Shown: piece by piece, positions 11,680 through 22,440 of the stretch
Numbering within the stretch: position 1 is the first letter of the stretch
Layout: each line of letters begins with the position of its first letter
NCBI GenBank assembly: GCA_002917075.1
Contig: NTMA01000139.1
Coordinates: forward strand, 18,643 to 82,642
DNA length: 64,000 nucleotides
Direction of reading: 5' to 3'
Source: Hawksworthiomyces lignivorus
Taxonomy: Eukaryota; Ascomycota; Sordariomycetes; Ophiostomatales; Ophiostomataceae
The notes under the pieces: model-generated
The model's input: the letters and a program-made list of their open reading frames with translations, nothing else
The model's database searches: none
Told to the model about the DNA's origin: nothing
Program-made: the position numbers and the translations under genes

Positions 11680-12291
11680 GAGGATGCCAACACGGAGTTA
11701 CGAATTGGTATCGGTGGATTTATCCCACGGTAGACACCGGAGTCAACCGTCAAATACACCATCTGTGCCGAAAGTTTCCCCGGGGAAAACATGGCCACCT
11801 ACGCTACCGGCAAAGTAGCTGAGGCGATATCCATGTGGAAGGACAAAGGTATAAAGTTCTAGCAAGTGTACCGTACTTCTAAGGCTACCTTCCAAGTTGT
11901 CTATGAGGTAACTCACAACAACCCCAATGTCTACGCAAGAGCGTTCTTCCCGAACAATTACGCCCCTGTAGAACGCACTCTATTTGTCTACAGCCAGGCC
12001 CTGAAGGAGAACAACAGAGACTACCTGGCACACATCTTTGCCTACGAAATTGGCCATATACTAGGCCTACGTCATGAGTTCGCAGGGAGGAATGACTCCG
12101 TAGAGACCGGGTCGGTACTCTGGGGGAAGGAAAACGACAAATCGATTATGAACTACTTTGGCCACCTCGGGGATTGGTGCGTCCAAGAGCAAGACCTTGA
12201 AGAAATCGATTCCTTCTATCAGTTGAGGAAGAAGAAGTACGGGGAGCTAGTTATCCGCGAGTTCGAGCCTCCCGTATCCGTCTACCGGTGA
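11680..12291 (+). pseudogene. Dead zinc metalloprotease (zincin) with RIP-like stops
   Basis: One reading frame from about 11680 to the stop at 12289-12291 encodes a zincin-type catalytic region. The frame carries two TAG stops, at 11731-11733 and 11860-11862; both would be CAG before a C to T change in CpA. The metal-binding helix reads YEIGHILGLRHEF, so the first His of HExGHxxGxxH is Tyr (TAC at 12043-12045), again one CpA to TpA change from CAC. The last two metal-binding His remain. The family is the HEIGHILGLRHE-type secreted fungal metalloproteases. Three independent changes of one type argue for repeat-induced point mutation rather than sequencing error. The 5' end is not resolved. 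Confidence 0.65.
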
Positions 12292-12925
12292 ATTGATTGC
12301 GAGTGGTTCGGGGCATCTCGGCGTTGAAAAGACAGAACAAGTGGTTTGGATCAATCTATCGTTCTCGGCCGTAGAAGTGTGGCATTGGGTGCGAGGCTAG
12401 GATGGAATCCGGATAAAAGGTTTAACAAGGAAAGAATACAGAAACGAACGGAAGAAAAGGAACAACGCACAAAGAAAAGGAGAGAAAAAAAGAAAAAGAG
12501 AAGGCATATGCCAATGGAGTTAAAGGTTTTGGTAGAATACAAAATTATGTAATATATTAAAGGAAGAAAGAAAGAGAGCAACGACGAACGGATAGTACGA
12601 TTGAGACATACATGTAGTTAGATATGTAGGTAGATTAGAATAGAATAAATAATAAAAGTTTTTTAGCCACTACAATTGTTACGACACTTCAGATCTACTG
12701 GCGTACAGTGCAAATATACAGGAATCCAGTATTATATATCCAGTATCAACAAGGAACACATCAGGTGTTTATGTGACGTGTCAGCGTTGTGGAGTTTGAT
12801 TTCGTCTATTCAACCGGACATTGACATAAGTAAACTATTGCATTAGGACTCCCGCCACCATGAACCTACTCCAAACACTATACATATCACTACTTTATAT
12901 ATATCTTGTCTTAAGCCGTGCCTGG
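12292..12925. other. Purine-rich and AT-rich intergenic region
   Basis: A purine-rich A/G tract at about 12430-12510 and AT-rich sequence follow the dead metalloprotease. The short lysine-rich open frames here are products of the purine tract. No gene is supported. Confidence 0.4.
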
Positions 12926-14530
12926 CTATTCCTTCGAGAGCGATGCTCTCTCTTTGTTATAAGCCGTAATCCGATGCACCGTGTGTTTCTGGTTTGTCGT
13001 TACTTTCCTCGATACACGGATCTTGCACAGGAAACAACGCGGGTACCTCGTGTAGAGAATGTCAGTTGTCCCACTTCGGTTAAGGGCGTAGTTGACCATA
13101 TATGTGCTGCGGGTCCATGACTCGCGCATCCTAGTTGCCAGCGGCGGTGGCGACGCTTCACTGTGCCCTGCCTCGACCCTCTTCAAGGACTGCAAGAAAG
13201 GCATCCAAGCGGGGCGCAAACTACTCGTACCAGCTTGGTAGCAGACCATGCTCGATGTATTTGCCAAGCTGTGGGTGGTACACCGCAGGGGAGGGTGTTG
13301 AGTAAATGTTGCTGGCATAGCGTTTGTGAACTCGAGCAGGGCGGTAATCCGGTCCGTATCCGGGTCGGCTAGAATATCGAACGCGGAGAGATCGGAACAG
13401 AATATAGCAAAAGGCCCATTGTCGCCGACGAACTCATTCCTAATGAAGCTTCGTTCTGTGCGGATCGAAAAGCGACCAGTCCAAATAGCATTGCCGCTCT
13501 CGACGCAATGGCCAAGGCAGACACGGTTGACGACTCTGTTTCTAGGCTGGAAGCGCCGGCATATCTGTACAGCTTTGCTACAAAGTGTCCAATGGCATCT
13601 AGTTCAGACTTTGCAGTTGTTCCTGCATTTCAGGCAGACACATGGCGTACCAACGGGCTTGACAGATTGCTATAAAAGCCTAAGAGGCAGCTAGAGAACC
13701 ATGGGCTTACCGCCCTTGGTTGTGCAGATTACGATCGACAATAAGTAGAAGACGCTGTAGGCTATCTTGTGATCTCAAAGAACTTCTAGTAGGCTCTGGA
13801 GAGTCAAGGGGAAATAGAGCGGCTGAAATGCTGCGTTTTCTTGTACGCTTTATTAATGAACCACAGAAAAAGAGTTCTGCTATATCCATTGTGGATATAG
13901 AGACGGAAATCGCACGGGATGCTTTCCTTATGCTTCAAAGTGCTTCTGTTTCAGTCTGCATCAAATTGTCTTCCTTAATTTGCTAATATGAAGAGAGAAG
14001 ACCATTGGCAAAGACCGGCGTTGTCTTTGTTAGATTTCGATCATCAAAGAAATAGATTTGAGCTGCTTCTTTCCCTTGTTGTGTGTACTCTCTAGCAAGG
14101 CCGCTCACCAGGCCAAGATAGGCCGGGCTGCCTGAAACGATGACGAGCGTGCTCGGGGGCATTGTCAGAAGAAGCAGAAAATGCCTTGGATACAACATCT
14201 GCAATAAGATCGGTATGTGGGCTCTCTGGAAACTACCCCAGGCCGGACATTGTGGGACTCGGCCGCTTTCCAAGCTATATCTACGGGGGGACAAGATCCG
14301 TATACATAGTTATACGTAGTACTAAAGTTGCAAGCTTTCTCGTCGTTGGCTCGCAATCTAGGCTTTTCCGCAAGGAGAGCCTTTACGCGACTAGCATCGA
14401 ATCGCTTTGGTGGTTTCAGCTTCCCTGCAAACCCGTTTTTGGCAGCAAGCGCCATCTGCCCATGTGTTCACAGGTAGGACACTTCGAAGTAAATGTAGAC
14501 ATTTTCGAGGGTTTGGTTACTTAAGCTGGC
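12926..14530 (-). pseudogene. Decayed coding region(s) of unknown family
   Basis: Several minus-strand blocks read like protein but are broken by frame changes and stops. Block one, about 14530-14165, contains LENVYIYFEVSYL, a TGA, then FSTTYNYVYGSCPPVDIAWK. Block two, about 14180-13983, in another frame, contains TLVIVSGSPAYLGLVSGLAR. Block three, about 13560-12926, is open for over 200 codons and contains RTERSFIRNEFVGDNGPFAI and SAFDILADPDTDRITALLEF, while a neighbouring frame continues with VYHPQLGKYIEHGLLPSWYE. Whether this is one gene or two is unclear. I do not recognise the family. The TGA in block one could be TGG mutated on the opposite strand. Low confidence. Confidence 0.3.
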
Positions 14531-15078
14531 TGTGTCCTTCGACAACGGCATATTTCTGCAGTTTAGAGTACACCCCTACAGGAAAAGTGTCAAATCATTA
14601 ATTCAGAAGGCAGAAATCAGACTGGGACAGTCAGAGGGAGAAGCCCTCTCTAATAGTAGTAGATACAGTGTGAAGTCTACAGTATCCCGTGCCTATGTGT
14701 ACGGTAATTGTCAGGTGACCATGATGACTTATCATAACTCAACACAAGGTAACCCCTAATACAATATCTTTAATTAGTCAAATAAGTGGCGCCTTACACA
14801 TATAATCCGACAACTAAAGAGCAACTGTTACCTACACAAGCACGGAGTACAAAACACTTCTAAGAGACAAACCCCTCACTGCAGGGGACGCTAAAAATGG
14901 TGGCACTTGCCTACTGAAAACGGTGGCCAGAACAGCGCTTCCTGCCTTTAACCTGTAAGTTTGAACACAATGTTCTGACCACAGGAACTTGTGGCCATCC
15001 CAACTACGAACTATGCCTAGGCTTTTTGAGATTACCTTTCTATTACAGGCCTTGCCCATTACATAAAATTTTTTTTGT
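14531..15078. other. 3' flank with interspersed repeat copy
   Basis: No gene. It holds one copy of a degenerate repeat (about 14805-14975) listed separately, and the 3' flank of the BIM1-like gene. Confidence 0.5.
14805..14975 (+). repeat. Interspersed degenerate repeat, copy 1
   Basis: This block aligns over about 140 bp with 22285-22440. Shared words include CCTACACAAG, AGAGACAAACCCCT, CTACT.AAAACGG and AGAACAGCGC. The 3' third (GGCCAGAACAGCGCTTCCTG, then CCTTTAACCTGTAAG) also recurs in shorter, more diverged form at 22985-23035 and 30190-30236. It has no coding potential. It looks like a non-coding transposon remnant or MITE-like family; its ends are not defined here. Confidence 0.6.
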
Positions 15079-16028
15079 TTAAAAGTCAAAGGAAGCTGCA
15101 TTTCTTGAAAGAGGAGCTGAGACGGTATGTAGCTCCATGTTATTCCAACTAGCTCCATTACGTTTTCGAAGCACAGCCCAGAAAGCAGCAGCTGCCAAAA
15201 TAAAGGAACCACCAATAGCAGAACCAATAGCAATGCCAACTTTCTCCCCCACGAAGAGCCCTCGGCTGCTGCTTTTTGCAGTGGCGGATTCAGAGGACAC
15301 TGGATTCGATGTCGATTCACTGCTGCTGTTTAAGCAAGAGAACGTGGCCGCTAAATTTTGCACAAATGACTGCCAGACATGTTAAGGTTAAAGGACCTTC
15401 AGTCATGAAATGAGATAAAGTCTTGGATAAATAAACTTACAACATCAGCGCAGGCATAAAAGGCCCGAGCTTTCTGGTCAGAACTATAATATGAGGAATA
15501 TTGCAGTTGAATTGTTCCATTTGTCCCAGGTGGCACGGTGAGACTATGAGGTACTTTGTAGCATTGCTGTCCCGGAGTAATGGCAGGCGGCGCTTTGAGA
15601 AGCTCAGTTGTGAAATTTGATTGAGACACTGGGTCTGGGCTGGGTGTTAACATGATATGTGCTGTTTCGGCATAATGACAGACAAGAAGACAAGTACAAA
15701 CCATTGTCAAAAGAAACAAGAACACGAAGACCCCAGATGTCGTTGGCTGCAGAGAGGGAGATCCTTCCTGATTCTGGTTCTGATAAGTATAGGCAATGTA
15801 ACCAGCAGAGGATCACTATTACCTACCGAGGGGAAATTCCGTTCTCTGGTTGACTGTCGCATTTGTGTCACAGGGACTTTTAGTCTGGAAATCAGCATAC
15901 CAGGGACGCTGTATGGGCCATAGAAACTCAGCAGGTCCGGTTATGGCGTCTACGGTGGTGGCGGAAGCCTTTGCCTGAATACAGGCGAATGGAACTAAGC
16001 CAACGGCAAACTTTGTGTGAGACACCAT
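15079..16028 (-). CDS. BIM1-like (LPMO-like copper-acquisition family) type I membrane protein
   Basis: Four exons, 16028-15827, 15779-15702, 15661-15441 and 15369-15079, join in frame to 263 residues. Introns are 47, 40 and 71 bp; the first two are very short but have GT..AG ends and agreeing phases. After a signal-like N-terminus come GPAEFLWPIQRPWYAD, SPCDTNATVNQRTEFPL, GQQCYKVP, GTNGTIQLQY and FYACADV. This is the motif order of the BIM1-like domain proteins, LPMO-related surface proteins linked to copper uptake. A Ser-rich stalk and one membrane segment (VGIAIGSAIGGSFILAAAAF) followed by RKR make it a single-pass cell-surface protein, not the usual GPI form. I see no His at the likely mature N-terminus, which copper-binding members need, so copper binding is doubtful. 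It neighbours two CFEM genes. Confidence 0.65.
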
Positions 16029-16601
16029 CGAATATTCAAAATTATGAGAAGTTATGGTAATACAAGAACTTTAAGTTTGAAGTTGTGGCTATGTAAAAAA
16101 GAAAGCGTCATGACCATCAGAAAATGGCGTTATAAACTGACAACGGTCCGGAGGGGGATAACGACCAACTTATAGTCGCTTGCAGCTGTTCCCACCCATT
16201 TACATTCCCTATATTAGCGTCTTTAATATGAGGCAATATTTTCTTTTTTTTCTTTTTTTATAAAAAAAAAAAACCTCCTCTTTCTGTCTGGTAGTGATTT
16301 AGTCATGATGATAATGTAGAGCTAGTCTTCGTAACTCGTAAACGCATTTGCCAGTGACGCACCATGCAATTCTTTCCCCTTCTGCGAACTACCTAAATTG
16401 ATAAACAGCTAGACCGTTTTCCTCTATATCTGATAGTTCTATTTATTTAGCTATACTCTTTGGCTACGTAGGTTACGTTTTACCATAAAAAGTAGTTCTT
16501 CTTAGCTGAAAAGATGAGAGACTACCTTTTACCTCTTAATTATTTGATTAGGTATGTACACAAGAGTTGCAGCTCCATTCATGTGATCATCTACATTCAA
16601 A
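16029..16601. other. Intergenic region
   Basis: AT-rich promoter side of the BIM1-like gene and 3' flank of a CFEM gene. It includes A/T homopolymer runs at about 16242-16273. No gene seen. Confidence 0.4.
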
Positions 16602-17149
16602 CTAGAACAATACAAGCAAGCCCAGCATACCAGCTAAAAACTCCCAACCTGCGTAGCTACCAAGGCAGTTGCACCAGCCGTGGATGGCGTCGGGGTTGCC
16701 ACAGTGGCAGCCGCTCCGGTAGGAACCAACGGAGTGGATGGTGCGCCTTCCATGGTGTATCCAAGTCCTTGCAAGACGTGATGAAGCCATTCAAGAAGTC
16801 TGCAGTTGGAAAAGGTTAGTTCTTGCTCGCTATTCCGGTTCTAAGTATTTAGACCTACCGTCTGCATCTTCTTGGTCACAGGCCTTTGTAACACAAGCAG
16901 AGATGTTGCTGTACAGGTTAGGCAGACTGCAGTGGCAGTTAAAATCAGATTCGACACAGCCATCAGTACTTAGGATTGTTGTGAAACAATTAATCTAAAC
17001 TCTGATTAGAAAATCTCTAGTTGGACATGAGAACTGGACTTAGGGAGTCTCACAGAGCAAGGTGGAAATTCGGTGTCGGTCGGGATGGATGAAGCAGAGG
17101 CGCTTGCCACAGTCGCCGCAAGCGACAGCATTAGAGTTAAGTTTTTCAT
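16602..17149 (-). CDS. CFEM-domain GPI protein with frame breaks
   Basis: Exons 17149-17054 and 16994-16859 join via a 59-bp intron (GTGAGA..TTTAG) to a signal peptide (MKNLTLMLSLAATVASASAS) and a CFEM domain: PPCSINC, STDGC, FNCHC, ISACVTKAC. A third exon from 16799 adds FLNGFITSC, so all eight CFEM cysteines are present. CFEM proteins sit at the cell surface and can bind haem or metal. After FITSCKDL the frame must shift by one base (near 16759) to read a Thr/Pro/Ala-rich stalk, and shift again (near 16641) to read the GPI-type tail LAGMLGLLVLF ending at 16602. Both shifts equal one missing base next to a G run. Read literally, the third exon stops at 16658. Long-read homopolymer errors or true pseudogenisation are both possible. 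It is a tandem paralogue of the gene at 17978-18868. Confidence 0.6.
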
Positions 17150-17487
17150 GGTAGAAAAGTTGGAGGCTTATTGAGAATAAGGTAACCAAAATGTATTCAC
17201 AGAAGTGTAAGAGGAAAATGCCGCTTTCCTGTACTTAATACAAAAATGAAATGAGCAGAGCGGCATTCTTATACCTTTTGTTGACAACTATTAACTCTTC
17301 TCTTTCGTTTGTAACGTGACAATCCCACGGGACGGATGCTGATACAAACCACGCCCAGTTGCCCATGGATGGAGAGAGTCTGTAAACGGAGTAGCCAAAG
17401 TCTATTGATGAGTTAGCGATGGCTGCGGCTCTTCGCGTAGCGGAATCCGCTTCGGCCGCTCCAGTGCCGCACTGCAGAAGTGAGGCT

Positions 17488-17525
<38 letters not shown>

Positions 17526-17977
17526 AAAGGGTTTCAAATTCTTCTTGCCAGTGGAATTACCACGGTTATAGCGGAAAAACCAATCAAGACTGATGTTACT
17601 GTTGCCAATATTCCGGATAAGCCGAATTCTGACCATGATTTCCACAATGTCTGTAAATTATTTCGCTCTCATACGGCGACCGTACAATATACACTGTCGA
17701 TATAAGATTTTCTTCGAGCGTATTGAAACCATAGCCACATAGAAGTAGACTTGAACGAGCATTAATTAGAAGGATGGATACTGTCTATACGACTTCGCAA
17801 TACGGCAATATGAACTGGCGCAAGATCATGTAATACATTATATTAATACAAATTTTGTACGAAAAGAAAAGTATTTAAAACTACTCCACAAGTGTAGTGT
17901 CGCACAAGACCACTCTGAATTCTGATTAGAAGGTTCTCTCGCCTACCAACATATTCTCATGTCGCCATGTTCTCGGT
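17150..17977. other. Intergenic region with T26-A10 tract
   Basis: No gene. Position 17493-17518 is a run of 26 T followed directly by 10 A (17519-17528), a potential hairpin and a replication-slippage site. The rest is the promoter side of the frameshifted CFEM gene. Confidence 0.5.
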
Positions 17978-18868
17978 TCACAGTAGACAAATAGATGCGA
18001 TTGTGGCAGCAGTAACAACGAGGACGGTCCACTCCGCAACTGGCAGCTTTCCGCTGCCGGCCGTGACGACGGGCACAATTGAGCCTGTAGCCACGGTGAT
18101 CGGCGAGCTGGTGCGACTGCGGGTTGTTACCAGAGTTGCATTTGGCGTCAACGTGTGGACGACAGCAGACGAGGTAGGCTGCGTGGAACTCTTCGCCGGC
18201 GAGCTGGTTGGCACAGTCAAACCAATATCGCTGGACGGCAGTGTATCAGAGGGGGTCACCTCGCCAGACGAATGTGACGTCGGTAGAGAAGAAGAAGAAG
18301 AATGAATTGACGGCGCAGAGGCTGCAGAGGATGAGGCGCGAGTCGAAACAACCGACGAGCTAGTGCTCAGCCCCACCGTCGGTTCCCTAGACGAAGACGC
18401 CGCTGTGCTAGTTGGAACAACTGTCGATGGAGCGCCTGGCACAACAACGCCAACGACAGAGCGGCACGTCGAGATAAACCCGTTTAGGAATACTGAACGG
18501 CGAGTGTTAGTTTCGTCCTTTCTGGCAGCAGAAACTCGATTGATTTGAGCCATGGTGACATACAGTCTGCATTAGACTCGCTGCATGCGGAAAACACGCA
18601 CGTCGACAAGTCGTGGTATATTGTCGGAAGACTGCATTGGCAATTGAAATTTGTCGCGGGAGAGCAGCTATCATTTTCTAGAATAGAGGTGTAGCAAGGG
18701 ATCTAGTTCTCGTAAACACCTAGCCTTTCGATATAGGAACAGCTAGCACTGAAGATGGCCAATGGAAAGAGCACTTACACTGCAGTCCGGAAACTGGTCG
18801 GCTGTCTGGCCGAGCACAGTGATAGCCAACGATGCCACCAAGAGGAAGTATTTCGCAAAGGATGCCAT
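17978..18868 (-). CDS. CFEM-domain GPI-anchored cell-wall protein
   Basis: Three exons, 18868-18779, 18702-18564 and 18492-17978, join in frame to 247 residues (introns 76 and 71 bp, GTAAGT..CTAG and GTATGT..TTCAG). A signal peptide (MASFAKYFLLVASLAITVLG) precedes a CFEM domain with eight cysteines: FPDC, IPC, NDSC, FNCQC, STCVFSAC and FISTC. About 130 residues of Ser/Thr-rich linker follow, then a hydrophobic tail (TVLVVTAATIASICLL) typical of GPI addition. It should sit in the plasma membrane or wall. CFEM proteins are known for haem or iron capture and for virulence roles; the ligand here is unknown. Exon layout and spacing match the frameshifted paralogue 0.8 kb away (FLNGFISTC versus FLNGFITSC), so the pair arose by tandem duplication. 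Confidence 0.85.
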
Positions 18869-19663
18869 ATTAGTTCCAGGAAAGACTTGAAGTCAGTATC
18901 GTTAGGCCAGCGACTCGGTCTATGGAGTGGAGAGTAAAATAGAAGAACACAAGTTGAAATATCGGCCTCCGAAACGAGTGTGCACGCAGGGTAGGATGGA
19001 TTCTAATTACTGCTTTCGTTCCATGCTGTTCTTATATTCATAGCCATATTTTTTTCCCGTTCGTATGTGTCCATGAGTGCATCTCGCGCATTTCTCGCCA
19101 GATAGCTTCTACTACTGCTCATTGTGCACGATGCAAACATTCTGCTAACGCGGAAATTAAAGTGCGGCCGAGGCGTTCGGCCGCTTAGAGCCGTTCCCCG
19201 CCGCCATCTTAGGCATATCCTGGACTGGGCACCGCACACGGTGTCCGGAAACAGATTATCTTATCAATCAGTACATACATGTGCAGCTTTAGCGTCTTTG
19301 AAGTGGAGAATACTGGAGCTTTGTGGATCAAATTACTTGTATGATCGTAGAGTTAGCCACCGAGTTTGTATTGGCAAGGTTCCACTAGGGAAGATAGGGC
19401 TTACACACTTTCATTTTTATTAACTATGTACTAACACCTTATAAGCCTACAAAGTGGCAGAAACGTTATTTGAGCCAGCTTCCAATATTTGTGCGTATGG
19501 AGTTTATCCAGGCTGGTATTCAAAACCGCTCAAACCCAAAATTCCCAGACCACGTCTGGAAATTCCACGTCGCTTCGGTGGGCCATGTTGTCCAGGGATT
19601 CGGCACATCAAATCCTGTAAGCTGGCAGGGATCAAACACGCCGCCGTCTGCTTCATCTGCCGA
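18869..19663. other. Intergenic region
   Basis: Promoter side of the intact CFEM gene and 3' flank of the Zn2Cys6 gene. Short overlapping open frames on both strands have no family resemblance. No gene supported. Confidence 0.4.
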
Positions 19664-21982
19664 CTAGTAGCGCTTTGCAGCGTCCCTAAGCTGCGCTAGC
19701 GCGTCAAATACCCTGCTGACAGGCTGCTGGCCATTCTCTGTTTTGCTAGTAGCTATTAATTCAATGCCATCCACTGCTGCCCATGCGTGCTGGCAAATTT
19801 CGCGAGTCTTTTCGTCCAGCATATCAGGCCGGTGGGATGAGAGTTCATTCAAAATATGCAGGGTCGCATGGAACTGGTTATGCCGGCGGATGTGCCAAAG
19901 AAAAGAGACGGCAACAGGATCGGCCATCGCCGCATTGTACAGCTTTTGTAATTCTGTAGCATTGACCAGAGCCCTAGAGACAAGCACGTCTGTCAGTAGT
20001 GCTTCTTGCCCCCTGGGCGAATAAAAAGGGCTCTTACCTTTGTCGTGAAAGACTCCACTGGTCGCCGCTTGTGCCAGACGAAGATGGGCTTTTGACAAAG
20101 AGGTAACAGTACAACCAGGCTTTATGTTCTGCCATCTTTCCGAGCAGCAGAGTTAGATACGGCACTGGTTCAGCGTCCGTGCAGTATTGGAGGTGGAACC
20201 TCTGGTTTCTGCTCGCCATTTCTCGAATGGCACACGCAAGCTCCCTCTCGCTGCTGGCTTTTTGCTGGGGTTTTGAGGCTGCTGAATGAAATTAGTTTCC
20301 GGAAGCAAAAGGACGCATTCAGCCGCACAAGTTGTAGGGACATCTCTGTGTGGCGATGCCTATCTTGCGGTATTGCCGACGACAATTCCCCGCTCGGATC
20401 CGAGGAGATTTCGTCGTCGTCAAAATTCCCCGGAAATGAGCAGCCAACGCCTTCCGGCCAGAAATCGGACACGCTAATACTTTCAGGGTCAATGCCGCGG
20501 GCCTCGCAGACCATCAAGTCCAGGTGCAGGACCTGATGCCACAGTCGACGGCGCGTCTCCATCAGCGTCTGTGTCATGCCCCTCTTTGCGCTGCCAAACC
20601 GCCCGCCTTGCTGGTTTTGGGAGACGAGAATCTCTGGATCGATGTGCAGCCCGAGGGACCGTGCTATGCGGATGAGCGCTCCAACCAAGGTATAAATCGA
20701 CGGCACGCCTGCCTCGTGGTACGCCGCAAACTGGGTAGAATTGAAAAGTCAGCAGCCGCGACGAGCACCATCTGTATCATCAGAGATGCTCACCAGCAAC
20801 AGAAAGAGCGCCGATACCGACGGCATGCTCTGCCTCTCGAATATCTCCGACTGGAGCAAGCACTGGCAGCAGGCATACCTGTAACTCTCTAGGCATGCTA
20901 ACCTGTTGCGTTCTTTGTTGCTGGACGCGGAGCCAGGAGAGTCGTAGATGAAACTGTCCTTAGTCACATCTTGAGCATGCTCTCCCAGAACAGAGTTGCC
21001 GAACTCGTCAATTGAGAGACTGAAAACTGCACAATAAAACACTGCAAAGAGCAGTGCTTCAAATCCGGCCTTGATGCGCATGCTTCCATCGTCGAGCTGC
21101 GAGCTCAGCGAGGATTCATTTTTCTCTATCGACTGAAAATAGCTCCTCACGTCTTCTTCAAACGTAGGCCAGTGCATGATCCGGACTACGGGGTGTACTC
21201 TGGATTGAAAAACATCGCACAACCAGCGAGCTTCCTGTTCGCCGGGAAGGTAGTCAGCGGCGTCAAAGGAAAGATTGCTTGGCGAAAATAAGAGCAGTGG
21301 TAGAGAAGATGCGCGGTCGCCATCTTCGGAGCTGGAAAAGGAAATATCCTGACGTAGATGCCAATTTGAAGTTGCTAGAACTGATGCAAAATCAGGAACA
21401 TTCCAATTTTCCCCAGGCTGTGCTCTGCCCTACCTCTTGAATCATCTGGCCCCAGTGTGACGTCGTGCTGTATCGCGGTTCCCCAGCCACATCCGTAAGA
21501 AGGCTTCCGAGCTGGGCCAATGTATATGCTGCCGTGCTAGCTACGTCATTGTCATCGCACACATTCTCCAAATCCCATCCTGGTGTTTTCTTTTCGCTGT
21601 CGGCGTCGACGGGCACTGCGGACACCAGCCGTGCGACGGTGCGCTCCAGCTCCAGCAGTCGTTTGTGGATGCTGTCGCGTTCTGCCGCCGCGTCTCCACC
21701 AGCGCCTTCATGCTGTTCATTATTGATGGGTACCGACAAGGATGCCGGTTGCGGTGCCCGAGCATACGGCTGCACCAGAAGCGGCGGCGGAGCCTCGTAG
21801 AGGCAGACGTGATTGAAGCGCAGACAGTTGTAGCATTGTGGGCGCTCCCGCGTGCAGCGAATTTTCCGCTGGCGGCATTTCATGCACGAATTTCGCGTGC
21901 GCTTGTGCGGCGTCGACAAAGGCCGAAACAGAAGCGGCAGAGACGAGCCTGGTGCCTGTTCATTCATATTGGCTGATTCCAT
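19664..21982 (-). CDS. Zn2Cys6 transcription factor with fungal-specific TF domain
   Basis: Exons 21982-21434, 21348-20794 and 20730 onward, with the last exon from 19973 to 19664. Introns are 21349-21433, 20731-20793 and 19974-20037. The N-terminus carries the binuclear cluster CMKCRQRKIRC..CYNCLRFNHVC (C-x2-C-x6-C-x6-C-x2-C-x6-C). The middle has the fungal-specific TF domain: RIMHWPTFEEDV, FAVFYCAVFSL, SIYTLVGALIRIARSLGLHI and ETRRRLWHQVLHLDLMVCEA. Between RLNASFCFRKLI and ELACAIREMASRNQ, near 20250-20275, one extra base must be skipped; no GT..AG intron with correct phases fits. So the gene either has a frameshift or an assembly error there. A nuclear DNA-binding regulator is expected. Its targets are not evident; it is flanked by CFEM genes and by a transposon. 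Confidence 0.75.
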
Positions 21983-22284
21983 GTGAGATTCTTACTAGGA
22001 GTCGCAGCTGATGCTAAAATGTCAAAATCCGGTGGATGGGACATTTGAAGCGCATGTCATCATTCAATGCGAGCAACTCACCTCCGTGTTATGGAGGCTA
22101 GTTAGAAGCCACTAGTCGACCTGACACTAGCTGGTACCTAGAGGTACGTAGTTAATTTTATGTTGCACTCGCCGCCCCAAGCTGGTGGCCCGCCAAGCAA
22201 AATCCACTATGTAAATATATGGCCTGGCCAATGCGTTGGGTTATGGATGGTAGGGTCGAGTAGCTGGTTCACGCCAGAAACTGG

Positions 22285-22440
22285 AATCTAACAGCTAAAG
22301 TGTATTTCCTACACAAGTACAAAGTCCTCCCAAGAGACAAACCCCTGCAGACGATGCTGAAATAGTGGCACACGCCTACTAAAAACGGCGTTAGAACAGC
22401 GCCTCCTTGCTTTAAACTATAAAGTCGAGAGCACAAGGGG
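22285..22440 (+). repeat. Interspersed degenerate repeat, copy 2
   Basis: Same family and orientation as 14805-14975. It keeps CCTACACAAG, AGAGACAAACCCCT, CGCCTACTAAAAACGG and AGAACAGCGCC with scattered transitions and small gaps. Non-coding. Confidence 0.6.

Noticed and set aside
20044..20130. A second frameshift in the Zn2Cys6 gene at the change from WLYCYLFVKSP to the SKAHLRLAQ frame.
   Set aside because: A canonical intron at 19974-20037 joins the first frame to ALVNATELQKL in phase, so no shift is needed there.
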